Part shown: positions 1 to 6,344 of the stretch, one piece after another | How positions within the stretch are numbered: the first letter of the stretch is position 1 | Layout: the number at the start of each line of letters is the position of its first letter | Origin: Planctomycetota bacterium | GTDB lineage: Bacteria > Planctomycetota > UBA1135 | DNA: 6,686 nucleotides | NCBI GenBank assembly: GCA_022447335.1 | Contig: JAKVCF010000128.1 | Location: 1-6,686 of the forward strand | Reading direction: 5' to 3' | The notes under the pieces: model-generated | What the model was told of the DNA's origin: nothing | Database searches by the model: none | The model's input: the letters and a program-made list of their open reading frames with translations, nothing else | Made by a program: the position numbers and the translations under genes

Positions 1-16
1 CTCGCTTGGGAGAGGG

Positions 17-22
17 TAGAAT
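17..22 (+). promoter_or_regulatory. Predicted -10 box (TAGAAT) for the lipoprotein/ABC operon
   Basis: The hexamer TAGAAT matches the sigma-70 -10 consensus TATAAT at five of six positions. A start about 7 nt downstream would give a 5' leader of roughly 24 nt carrying the GGAG ribosome binding site. The -35 region would lie outside the window, so it cannot be checked. The same hexamer stands before ispD and nadC, which raises confidence that it is a real promoter element in this organism. Confidence 0.5.
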
Positions 23-41
23 ACGGGACCCGAAAGGTTTC

Positions 42-45
42 GGAG
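42..45 (+). promoter_or_regulatory. Shine-Dalgarno GGAG for the lipoprotein gene
   Basis: GGAG lies 7 nt before the ATG at 53, an ideal spacing. It supports that start and shows that this genome uses Shine-Dalgarno initiation for some genes, in contrast to the apparently leaderless ispD and nadC. Confidence 0.6.
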
Positions 46-52
46 AATCGTA

Positions 53-1750
53 ATGATCCGCATCATCTTTGTGCCGTTCCTCGGCTGCCTAGCCCTCGCT
101 TCGTTGGTTTTCGCTCCGCTCGCTTGCGGCAGCAGCGAAGAGCCGACTCCTTCTGTCATCGACGACAGCATCAGCGCTCCGGCCGAGTTGCCGGAGACTC
201 CGGATGAGGTTCCGAAAGAAGAGTTGGCAGAAGAGGTCGTTCCTGACGTTTCCGCGCCCGCGCCTGTTGCCGAAGAGGTGCAGCAGAGCCTTACGGCCGA
301 AAATGCGCCCGAGCTTTCGCCCGAGCTTCAGCATGCTTTGGTCTTTTCGGTGGGCACCCCGCGTCTGTACCAGAAGTTGCAGGCTATGCTGATCGATGGC
401 GAGTTCGAGCGTCGCAAGTCCGCTGGCCTGCGCGTCGACTTTGCGGAAGTGACCGCGCTCGACGTGGAGCAGCGCATCGAGCGCACCATCGGCGAGTTCG
501 TCGACAAGAACCCCGATCTTGATTTCTGGGCTCAAGTCACCGCGGCGGGCTTTGACGAAGAAGGTTATCGGGCGGAGATGCGCCGCAATCTTCAGTTGGA
601 GCGGTTGTACTTTCCGCCGAACGTGGAAGACTGGCCGACGGACCTTTTGAAGGAAGTCTTTGGTGGCGAAGAGGAAGGTTCGCTTTACACCACCATGGTG
701 TCGAAGCTCCCGGAAGAGCTTGCCAAGCAGAAGGCTGCTGGTCAATCGGGCGAGATTCACCCGACCACGATGCAGGTTTTCCTGCGTCCGCACATCTTCG
801 GCCACTTGATGGATCAGGCCGAAATTCTCTACCCGTTCGATAGTCTGCCGGAAGGTGTTTGCCTGCGCGTCAACGGCAAAGACGCTATGACACTCGACCT
901 ATTGAAGGGATTTGCTGATGTGGTTTCCGACATCGAATTGCAGCGTGCCCAGCAGTGGGTCGACGTGGTTTCGAAGACACGTGCTGCATTGGAAGAGAAG
1001 GGCCTACTGATCAGCAGTGAGGACATCCTCGCGCTGGTCGCGGATGAGCGTAAAGAGTACGAAGGTTCGGTGGTGACTTACGAGCAGATCGCACTTGAGT
1101 TCATGGGTTTCCCGAGCATGGAGCTGTACCACCAGTACAAGCAGCTTCGTGAGTCTTTCCGTAAAACTCTTCCAGACCCTTTCACCGAAGAGGCGCTTGA
1201 TGCCCATCTCACCAGCCGCCTGAATTTCATTGGCAATGGTCAGGCCAATGCCGAAGTGATTTTGGTTTCGGCGCGTGACCTCGACACCGGCGTTTGGCCA
1301 CGCAACGCTTCCTGGGAGGCGGCTCGTAAGCGTTCCGAGAACATTGTGAGCGAATTGCTTGCTGAGAAGCCGTGGAACGAAGTGCTTAACCAGTACAGCG
1401 AATATCCGGCTCGCACCCGTGGCTCGCAGCCCGGCATGCCCCAGCCGCAGCGCGGTCGGTTTGGATCTCAGATGCGGAACCCGCTACGCCAGTTCGTTGG
1501 TGAGAATGACTTCACCGACTTTTTGCTCGGCAACTCGATTGCAGATCACGTCTTCTTTGATGCCGAGCCGGGGGCGATTTACGGGCCGGTGGAAGGCGTG
1601 TACGGCTTCTACGTCTATAAGCTGAACTCTCGGTCGGAGCCGACCAAGCAGCCGGATTGGCGTAATAACGAGCGTGATGGTTACTTTGTGCGTGACGATT
1701 ACCTGAACATCAAGTTCTTAGACTTCGTCGCCGAGGTGCTGGCTCGCTAA
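53..1750 (+). CDS. Predicted lipoprotein with SurA-N-like repeats and degenerate parvulin-like C-terminus
   Basis: This 565-residue protein is probably an exported envelope foldase or chaperone. Residues 1-25 form a signal peptide (basic start, hydrophobic core 4-24) ending at C25. The lipobox PLAC is imperfect, with Pro at -3, but the following GSSEEPTPS suits a lipoprotein tether. Residues 28-90 are an acidic, Pro-rich linker. Residues 105-185 and about 272-372 each resemble the SurA/PrsA N-terminal helical domain; the second begins with the typical LRVNGKDAMT. Residues 398-528 look like a parvulin (PpiC) domain: AEVILVSARDL at the start, a helix at 420-437, WNEVLNQYSEYPARTRG, then GAIYGPVEGVYGFYVYKLNSR, close to the family's closing strand. 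The central GG/F motif is replaced by a Gln/Gly/Pro/Arg-rich stretch (455-480), so isomerase activity is doubtful. The ATG has a GGAG site 7 nt upstream. The ABC exporter follows after 17 nt, so co-transcription is likely. The foldase role is inferred from fold-level resemblance. Confidence 0.65.
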   Translation: MIRIIFVPFLGCLALASLVFAPLACGSSEEPTPSVIDDSISAPAELPETPDEVPKEELAEEVVPDVSAPAPVAEEVQQSLTAENAPELSPELQHALVFSVGTPRLYQKLQAMLIDGEFERRKSAGLRVDFAEVTALDVEQRIERTIGEFVDKNPDLDFWAQVTAAGFDEEGYRAEMRRNLQLERLYFPPNVEDWPTDLLKEVFGGEEEGSLYTTMVSKLPEELAKQKAAGQSGEIHPTTMQVFLRPHIFGHLMDQAEILYPFDSLPEGVCLRVNGKDAMTLDLLKGFADVVSDIELQRAQQWVDVVSKTRAALEEKGLLISSEDILALVADERKEYEGSVVTYEQIALEFMGFPSMELYHQYKQLRESFRKTLPDPFTEEALDAHLTSRLNFIGNGQANAEVILVSARDLDTGVWPRNASWEAARKRSENIVSELLAEKPWNEVLNQYSEYPARTRGSQPGMPQPQRGRFGSQMRNPLRQFVGENDFTDFLLGNSIADHVFFDAEPGAIYGPVEGVYGFYVYKLNSRSEPTKQPDWRNNERDGYFVRDDYLNIKFLDFVAEVLAR

Positions 1751-1755
1751 GCTGC

Positions 1756-1760
1756 AGGGG
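1756..1760 (+). promoter_or_regulatory. Shine-Dalgarno AGGGG deciding the GTG start of the ABC exporter
   Basis: AGGGG sits in the 17-nt gap after the lipoprotein stop codon, 7 nt before the GTG at 1768. The next in-frame ATG lies about 45 codons later, inside the first membrane helix, so the GTG is the sensible start. Confidence 0.55.
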
Positions 1761-1767
1761 CGCCCTC

Positions 1768-3678
1768 GTGCGCCTTGCCTCTGACTTGGCCCGTCGTGCC
1801 CGATTCCGCGAGACGGCCCGCCGTCTCGGCCCATATCTGAGTCGCTACCGCGGCACGGCGTTGTTGATTGTCGTTCTCGGCGCGGTCGCGGCGGCGGGTG
1901 GGCTGATGACGCTGATTCTGATTGACCGGCTGGTCAATCTACTTTTCTCGGAGCAACCGACTGCAGTCAACGAAATCGGTGGGGCGGAGGCCTCGCTGCT
2001 TGATCGTTTTTCGGAAGGCTGGCTGCTACCCAAGCTCGAAGGGGTCGCGCTCTTCGGCTGGAGCTCTGGGGTCACCACAGTAGCCATTCTGGTCGGCTTG
2101 ATGGTCGGCGCGGCGGTGGTCTTTTCAGTACTTCAGTACATCTTCTTGCGGCTTTCGCGCATGATCGGCATTTGGATGATCGTCGACTTGCGTCAGGATT
2201 TAGCTGATCATTTGTTGAGGCTGGGCATGCGCTTTCATGGTGGACGCCGCATGGGCGATGTGGTGTCGCGTATGACGGCGGATGTCAGTACGAGCTTGCG
2301 CTTGCTCAATATTTTGGTTGAGGAGCTCATTCAAGGGCCATTCAATATCTTAGCTTCGCTGTTCTTAGCCTATGTAGCTGCGCCCACTGCGACGATGGCT
2401 ATGTTGGCCTTCGTTCCATTGTTGGCTTGGCCAGTCATGAAGATCGGTCCGCGCGTTCGCCGTCGCAGCACACGCTCGCAGGAGAAGCTTGGCGATACCA
2501 CGCAGTCATTGATGGAAATGCTGGCAGGGATTCGCGTGGTTAAGGCATTTCGTCTAGAAGATGTTCAGGGCGAGTCCTTCCGGTCGGCAAATCAAGAGTT
2601 CGTCGACCAAACGGACCGTATGGTGCGTGCACAGGCCGTGAGTCGCGGTATTACGGCCTTTCTTGCGCAGGCGGGGATGGGGCTAATCGTTGGCGCAATG
2701 GTGCTGGTGCAGCTGGCCGGCATGGAGATCTTCTCGGATGCGGGCAAGATGACCCTGTTCTTTCTCGGCATTGGCACGATGTTCGCGCACGTAAAGCGCC
2801 TGACCAAGGCGCTCTCGAACATCTACGTTTCGATGGGTGCGACGGACCGTATCTTTGAGGTTTTCGATTTACCGCTCGATGACATTCGTTCTGACGAGGG
2901 TGCGGAGTTTGAGGGTATGGGTGAGTCGATTGTATTCGAGGGCGTAGGCTTTGATTACGGTAGTGGAGATCGCCCTGCGCTGTCCGATGTCAGTTTTGAG
3001 GTAAAGTGTGGTGAGCGCATTGCGTTGGTGGGGCCGAGCGGTGCTGGTAAGAGCACCCTGCTGGATCTATTGGCGCGCTTCTATGAGCCCACGATTGGCC
3101 GTATTCTTGTCGATGGTCAGTCGCTGGCTGGGTTGCGTCGTGACCACTGGCTTGATCGCCTGGCTGTGGTTTCACAACGTCCTTTCTTATTCCAGTCGAC
3201 GCTAGCGGAGAATGTGCGTCTTGGACGTGCCGATGCGAGTGAGGAGGATATCTTGATGGCGCTCGAGGCGGCGCAGCTAGGCGATATGGTCGACGAGTTG
3301 CCGGAAGGATTGCAGACCGATGTTGGCGAACAGGGCGCGCGCCTAAGTGGTGGCCAAGCTCAGCGTGTAACGATTGCCCGCGCTCTGCTGCGCGATGCAG
3401 ATCTTCTGTTGCTCGATGAGGCGACCTCAGCGCTTGATAGCGAAAGTGAGCGTAAGGTCCAGGGCGCGCTACACCGCCTGTTGGCGGGCCGCACGGCTTT
3501 CGTGATTGCCCACCGACTTTCGACCATCCAAGACTGTGATCGCATCTTCGTACTCGAAGAAGGGGGCATTATCGAAGATGGCACCCATGAAGCATTGGTC
3601 GCGCAAGGTGGGGTTTATGCGCGGATGTGGGAACTGCAGTCGCTCGGCGAGGACAGTAACGCTAACGGCGACGCTTAA
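1768..3678 (+). CDS. MsbA-type ABC exporter (fused permease and ATPase)
   Basis: This 636-residue half-transporter would act as a homodimer in the inner membrane, using ATP to export a lipid or other hydrophobic substrate. The membrane domain (about 1-350) has six hydrophobic segments near 31-53, 103-127, 190-205, 208-225, 296-318 and 327-345. The nucleotide-binding domain (about 385-625) is intact: A-loop Y397, Walker A GPSGAGKST at 422-430, Q-loop Q470, signature LSGGQ at 526-530, Walker B LLLLDE with D550 and catalytic E551, D-loop SALD, and H-loop H582. It is longer than E. coli MsbA (582 residues), mainly through a roughly 45-residue external loop between helices 1 and 2. MsbA-like lipid flippase is the best guess, but this family includes drug and peptide exporters that cannot be told apart by eye, so no symbol is given. 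The gene starts at GTG behind AGGGG, 17 nt after the lipoprotein gene. Confidence 0.93.
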   Translation: MRLASDLARRARFRETARRLGPYLSRYRGTALLIVVLGAVAAAGGLMTLILIDRLVNLLFSEQPTAVNEIGGAEASLLDRFSEGWLLPKLEGVALFGWSSGVTTVAILVGLMVGAAVVFSVLQYIFLRLSRMIGIWMIVDLRQDLADHLLRLGMRFHGGRRMGDVVSRMTADVSTSLRLLNILVEELIQGPFNILASLFLAYVAAPTATMAMLAFVPLLAWPVMKIGPRVRRRSTRSQEKLGDTTQSLMEMLAGIRVVKAFRLEDVQGESFRSANQEFVDQTDRMVRAQAVSRGITAFLAQAGMGLIVGAMVLVQLAGMEIFSDAGKMTLFFLGIGTMFAHVKRLTKALSNIYVSMGATDRIFEVFDLPLDDIRSDEGAEFEGMGESIVFEGVGFDYGSGDRPALSDVSFEVKCGERIALVGPSGAGKSTLLDLLARFYEPTIGRILVDGQSLAGLRRDHWLDRLAVVSQRPFLFQSTLAENVRLGRADASEEDILMALEAAQLGDMVDELPEGLQTDVGEQGARLSGGQAQRVTIARALLRDADLLLLDEATSALDSESERKVQGALHRLLAGRTAFVIAHRLSTIQDCDRIFVLEEGGIIEDGTHEALVAQGGVYARMWELQSLGEDSNANGDA

Positions 3679-4172
3679 ACTGTCGGGCCGATTAGTACTA
3701 CAGCGGTTACATCGACGGCTTTGATTTCGGCGTCTACACCTTCGCGAGTCTTGCCTTTGAGGTTGACGCGATCGACCGGTAGCGCGAGCAGATCTGCCAA
3801 GTGCCGCCGGATGTTGTCACGTTGCGGGGCAATTTTGGGCTGGTCGCACTGTACGACGAGGTCGACTGACCAGCAGTGCAGGCCGATGGCGGCGAGGCGC
3901 TCGATCGCTGCTTGTAGAAAGGATTCCGAGGCTACGCCCTGCCAGGTTGGATCAGTATCCGGGAACAAAGTGCCTAGGTCTTCAAGTCCGGCCGCGCCGA
4001 GCAGTGCATCGGTGAGCGCGTGCAGTACAGCGTCGCCATCTGAGTGACCATCCGGGCCGACCGGGCAGTCGCCGAATAGTACGCCGCCAAGCCAGCAAGC
4101 GCGATCAGGGACCAGGCGGTGGCGATCGGTTCCAAGGCCGATGCGGGGCAGGGAGTCAGGTAGTGAGGTCAT
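3675..4172 (-). CDS. ispF: 2-C-methyl-D-erythritol 2,4-cyclodiphosphate synthase
   Basis: IspF is a cytosolic zinc-dependent trimer that converts CDP-ME 2-phosphate to ME-2,4-cyclodiphosphate plus CMP in the MEP isoprenoid pathway. The 165-residue length is near that of E. coli IspF (159). Visible family motifs are RIGLGTDRHRL, giving metal ligands D16 and H18; DGHSDGD with H43 as the third ligand; HALTDALLGAAGLEDLGTLF; PDTDPTWQG; and VNLKGKTREG with the nucleotide-binding Thr/Glu (T142, E144). The usual GRGEG segment after this is absent: EGVDAEIKAVDVTAVVLI appears about two residues shorter than family members and lacks the Arg/Glu pair. The start is the ATG at 4172, which overlaps the ispD stop as ATGA; the open frame runs on to 4385, but the extra sequence lies inside ispD and resembles nothing in IspF. 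Its stop overlaps that of the convergent ABC gene by four bases. Confidence 0.93.
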   Translation of the reverse strand: MTSLPDSLPRIGLGTDRHRLVPDRACWLGGVLFGDCPVGPDGHSDGDAVLHALTDALLGAAGLEDLGTLFPDTDPTWQGVASESFLQAAIERLAAIGLHCWSVDLVVQCDQPKIAPQRDNIRRHLADLLALPVDRVNLKGKTREGVDAEIKAVDVTAVVLIGPTV

Positions 4173-4861
4173 CGAGCGGCCATCCAAGCTTGCGCCAGTG
4201 CGAGATCGTCGGGCGTGGTGAGTTTGAAGTTGCTGGTCGGCGCTGGAACCAAGGTAGGGTGATGGCCTGCGTGTTCGAGCAACATGGCTTCGTCCGTTGG
4301 TAGGCCTTGCATGGTGGTGTCCCAAGCGGCGAAGGCTGCAAGCAACCAATCTCGGCGCGCCCCTTGTGGCGTTTGCGCTCGCCATAGGCCTTGGCGGGGC
4401 AAGGTTTCGGCGACTTGACCACCAGATCCTTCACGTTTGAGCGTGTCGGCTAGTGGTGCGGCAGCGAGTGCTGCACCTTGTTCGCGTGCGGCGCGCGCAA
4501 CCGCGTCGATCGTTTCAGGGCGAATTAGCGCACGAGCTGCGTCGTGTACCAGCACAAGAGAACTGTCTGGTGAACTGGCTTCGCAGCCCTGGCGCGAGGA
4601 AAGCCAGCGCTCTGCGCCGCCGGGTACGCAGTGGGTAGCGCCGAGCGCTTCGGCGCTGGTTTGGAATTGCTCAGCGAGAGCTTCGTGATCGTCCTCATTC
4701 ATGACAACGATGATCTCGCGGCAGCAGGAGGCGGCGGTCAGGCTGCGAAGCACATGAGCGAGCACCGGCTCGTCGCCTAGCGCGAGCAGAGCCTTGTTCT
4801 TATCGCCCATTCGCCGCCCTTGGCCGGCGGCAACGACGACCATTGTGGTATCGGCCTGCAT
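4169..4861 (-). CDS. ispD: 2-C-methyl-D-erythritol 4-phosphate cytidylyltransferase
   Basis: IspD joins MEP and CTP to give CDP-ME and pyrophosphate, the third step of the MEP pathway. The 230-residue protein shows the family's motifs in order: VVVAAGQGRRMG (nucleotide-binding loop, R17), K23 in NKALLALGDEPVLAHVL, VLVHDAARALI (106-110), PLADTLKR, LWRAQTPQG (160-167), TDEAMLLEHAG (189-199) and SNFKLTTPDDLALAQ with K213. The usual Pro-Lys before the first strand turn is Asn-Lys, with one residue less between R17 and K23 than in E. coli. The ATG at 4861 was chosen because a TAGAAT -10 box ends 7 nt upstream, leaving no room for translation from the in-frame codon at 4915; M7 at 4843 is another possibility. 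The stop overlaps the ispF start as ATGA, so the two are translationally coupled. Confidence 0.93.
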   Translation of the reverse strand: MQADTTMVVVAAGQGRRMGDKNKALLALGDEPVLAHVLRSLTAASCCREIIVVMNEDDHEALAEQFQTSAEALGATHCVPGGAERWLSSRQGCEASSPDSSLVLVHDAARALIRPETIDAVARAAREQGAALAAAPLADTLKREGSGGQVAETLPRQGLWRAQTPQGARRDWLLAAFAAWDTTMQGLPTDEAMLLEHAGHHPTLVPAPTSNFKLTTPDDLALAQAWMAAR

Positions 4862-4868
4862 TGTGCGA

Positions 4869-4874
4869 ATTCTA
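4869..4874 (-). promoter_or_regulatory. Predicted extended -10 box (TGC-TAGAAT) of the ispDF operon, probably leaderless
   Basis: Read on the minus strand, TGC (4877-4875) directly precedes TAGAAT (4874-4869), matching an extended -10 element (TGn plus hexamer). Seven bases later comes the ATG of ispD at 4861. A start at the usual 6-8 nt from the -10 box would fall on or next to the A of ATG, predicting a leaderless transcript. No good Shine-Dalgarno is seen before this ATG. The 17-nt-spaced -35 position holds AGGCCC, a poor match. Confidence 0.55.
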
Positions 4875-4909
4875 GCAACTGGAAGGCGCCCGGGCCTGGG
4901 GCTGCGAGC

Positions 4910-4915
4910 TAGCAT
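4910..4915 (+). promoter_or_regulatory. Possible -10 box (TAGCAT) of ruvC
   Basis: TAGCAT fits the TANNNT core of a -10 element and ends 6 nt before the second of two tandem GTG codons (4922), the same spacing as nadC. This would make ruvC leaderless, starting at 4922 rather than 4919. No convincing Shine-Dalgarno or -35 box is visible. It is weaker than the TAGAAT boxes because the hexamer fits less well. Confidence 0.35.
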
Positions 4916-4918
4916 GGG

Positions 4919-5467
4919 GTGGTGGCGGAAACCGTACTTGGCATTGATCCCGGGACCCAGCGAGCAGGTTGGGCTCTAGTGGGGCGTTGCTCCGATGGGC
5001 GAGCAATGCATGTCGCTAGTGGCGCGTGGTCTTTGGGTGGTAGCCGTGTCGAAGTAGCCGATCGCCTAGTGCGCCTACGCGAAGAAGTTGCGGCTCTTCT
5101 GCTTGAGTTTCGTCCGGAGATGCTGGCGATCGAATCGGCTTTCTTCGGCAAGAATGCGCGCAGTGCGCTCCGGCTTGGTGAAGCTCGAGGAGTCGTTCTG
5201 CTGACCGCACGAGAACAGGGCATGACGGTGCTGGAGCTCGCGCCTGCATTGGTCAAGCGACGTGTGACCGGAGCCGGTGCTGCCAGCAAGGAGCAGGTGG
5301 CGCGACTAGTCGCCGCTCAGCTCGATCTCGACGAAGCCGAGTTTGATTGCGCCGACCAAAGTGATGCGATTGCGGTCGCCCTATGCGGGCTGATTGAGTC
5401 GCAGGCAAGCGCATCGTCAGTTGCTGGCAGGAAGAGTGGACTGCCGCGGGGGGCTTCGCTGCAGTGA
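4919..5467 (+). CDS. ruvC: Crossover junction endodeoxyribonuclease RuvC
   Basis: RuvC is a homodimeric, Mg2+-dependent resolvase that cuts Holliday junctions during recombinational repair, normally guided by RuvAB. The 182-residue protein has all four acidic catalytic residues: D10 in VLGIDPGT, E72 in LAIESAFFGKNARSALRLGEARG, and D146 and D149 in ADQSDAIAVAL. The basic substrate loop VKRRVTGAGAASKEQV (112-127) is also typical. The tail (162-182) is Ser/Gly/Arg-rich and not conserved in the family. Two GTG codons are in tandem at 4919 and 4922; the second is favoured if the TAGCAT box 6 nt upstream is real. The gene is divergent from ispD across a gap of about 57 nt. Its TGA stop overlaps the GTG of the next gene as GTGA. 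No ruvA or ruvB is in the window. Confidence 0.95.
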   Translation: MVAETVLGIDPGTQRAGWALVGRCSDGRAMHVASGAWSLGGSRVEVADRLVRLREEVAALLLEFRPEMLAIESAFFGKNARSALRLGEARGVVLLTAREQGMTVLELAPALVKRRVTGAGAASKEQVARLVAAQLDLDEAEFDCADQSDAIAVALCGLIESQASASSVAGRKSGLPRGASLQ

Positions 5468-6210
5468 GTAAGTCGCAGAAAGGTATGCGCAAGGAGATCC
5501 GACAGGCGCTAATGCGGCGACCCGAGTGGGTGGAGCCAGGGGTTCTATTGCAGGATCAATCGATCAAGTTGCCCGGAGAGGCTGGCAAGTTACGTCTACA
5601 CGGTGTCGATGTGCTTGGTCGCCCTTGCTTGGTTGGCGTGTTTCGCGAGCTCGATGCAGCTGCTTATGACTGGATGCTCGCGGTAGTTTGTGCTTTCCGT
5701 GATGGCTTACTTGGCGGAGATCCTGTCTATTCTCGTGGCCGTGAGCCGCGTCTCTTTGTTGTCGCGCCCTGGTATCGTCCGGAGGATTTGGCGAGGTTGG
5801 CTTTGCTTGCCGATGCGGTCCCAGTGCGCGCTTTACGTGTGCGTCGTAACAGCTCCGAGGGATGGGTGACGGAGTTGGTGCAGCCGCGTCATGAGTTCCC
5901 TGATGATCCGGCTCACTGGCTTGATCAGGCTCCGGAATCCATGCACGGTTTCCTCAAGCGTTTGCGTTCAGCTGGGCTGCGCGGGGTGCACCGTTGTGAC
6001 TTTCAGGGAGAGCCTTGGCCGCTGCTTTTGATGGGAGCTCAGCGCCCGGTGGCGGCGATTCACCGCGAGGGGGACCGTGTGCTGTTTTTAGCAGTAGACG
6101 AGCCGGGTATGCCCGCGCGTGTGATCGACTTACAGACCGAGTCGGGCCAAGATACGGCAATCGACCACGTGCTTCGCTCACACGGCGAGCTCGCCGCGAT
6201 TTTGACCTAG
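5464..6210 (+). CDS. Unknown protein translationally coupled to ruvC
   Basis: I do not recognise this 248-residue protein. It starts with a basic segment (MSKSQKGMRKEIRQALMRR), has no signal peptide or membrane helix, and is probably cytosolic. Residues 25-128 read as alternating strands and helices: KLRLHGVDVLGRPCLVGVF (two strands around a turn), a helix 63-82, then PRLFVVAPWYRPEDLARLALL and VPVRALRVRR. This order resembles the core of PD-(D/E)XK nuclease-like folds such as NucS, with D49 as a possible motif Asp, but the expected E-x-K is missing (GVF at 58-60), so any such domain would be inactive. Residues 170-248 look like a separate small beta-rich region. The GTG start overlaps the ruvC stop (GTGA) and a G-run lies about 10 nt upstream, so its output is probably tied to RuvC. 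A role in junction processing is inference from context only. Confidence 0.8.
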   Translation: MSKSQKGMRKEIRQALMRRPEWVEPGVLLQDQSIKLPGEAGKLRLHGVDVLGRPCLVGVFRELDAAAYDWMLAVVCAFRDGLLGGDPVYSRGREPRLFVVAPWYRPEDLARLALLADAVPVRALRVRRNSSEGWVTELVQPRHEFPDDPAHWLDQAPESMHGFLKRLRSAGLRGVHRCDFQGEPWPLLLMGAQRPVAAIHREGDRVLFLAVDEPGMPARVIDLQTESGQDTAIDHVLRSHGELAAILT

Positions 6211-6249
6211 TCCGGTCACCCGCGAGTGGCTCTGTTTGCCAGTGCCGGA
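6211..6249 (+). other. Bulged hairpin directly after the unknown gene's stop codon
   Basis: TCCGG at 6211-6215 and CAC at 6217-6219 pair with GTGCCGGA at 6242-6249, leaving U6216 bulged. Inside, TGGC (6227-6230) pairs with GCCA (6238-6241) around a 7-nt loop, with CCGCGAG (6220-6226) unpaired on the 5' side. That is 12 base pairs beginning at the base after TAG. No U-tract follows, so it is not a standard intrinsic terminator; it may protect the 3' end or be part of a structured RNA. Confidence 0.4.
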
Positions 6250-6294
6250 GTCACGCAGGCCAAAGCTATCTTCGGTGGTCGAGCGGTCTTGCAG

Positions 6295-6307
6295 CGGCCT
6301 CTGGCCG
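6295..6307 (+). other. Short perfect hairpin CGGCC-TCT-GGCCG in the spacer
   Basis: A 5-bp GC-rich perfect inverted repeat has a 3-nt loop and can be extended by one G-U pair. It is not followed by a T-run, so terminator function is unlikely. Short GC repeats of this sort do occur by chance. Confidence 0.3.
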
Positions 6308-6329
6308 TCCAGCGCATCACTTTCATGCC

Positions 6330-6344
6330 TGTCCTTCATGGACA
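6330..6344 (+). other. Short perfect hairpin TGTCC-TTCAT-GGACA in the spacer
   Basis: This is a 5-bp perfect stem with a 5-nt loop, in the same spacer as the two hairpins upstream and just before a GGC-GGAA-GCC (GNRA-like) mini-stem at about 6349-6358. No T-run follows. Its role is unknown. Confidence 0.3.

Noticed and set aside
89..805. 238-codon open frame on the minus strand inside the lipoprotein gene
   Set aside because: It lies wholly antisense to a well-supported gene. The product is Arg/Leu/His-rich with no recognisable motif and has no ribosome binding site, as expected for the mirror frame of a GC-biased coding sequence.
4169..4172. ATGA and GTGA overlaps as possible frameshift fusion sites (ispD-ispF, ruvC-unknown)
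   Set aside because: Both downstream genes have a good start in the overlap and family-typical ends and beginnings. There is no slippery sequence, so ordinary translational coupling explains them. IspDF fusions exist elsewhere, but here the proteins are separate.
4173..4385. N-terminal extension of the ispF frame to an upstream start
   Set aside because: The extra 71 residues lie within ispD and look like out-of-frame sequence. IspF proteins begin close to the RIGLGxD motif, and the ATGA overlap gives a natural start at 4172.
4862..4915. 18-residue N-terminal extension of IspD from 4915
   Set aside because: It would cover the TAGAAT promoter box and run almost to the ruvC start. IspD proteins normally start a few residues before the VVxAAGxGxR motif.
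6295..6344. Spacer hairpins as intrinsic terminators
   Set aside because: Neither hairpin is followed by a run of T on either strand, and the stems are only 5 bp.
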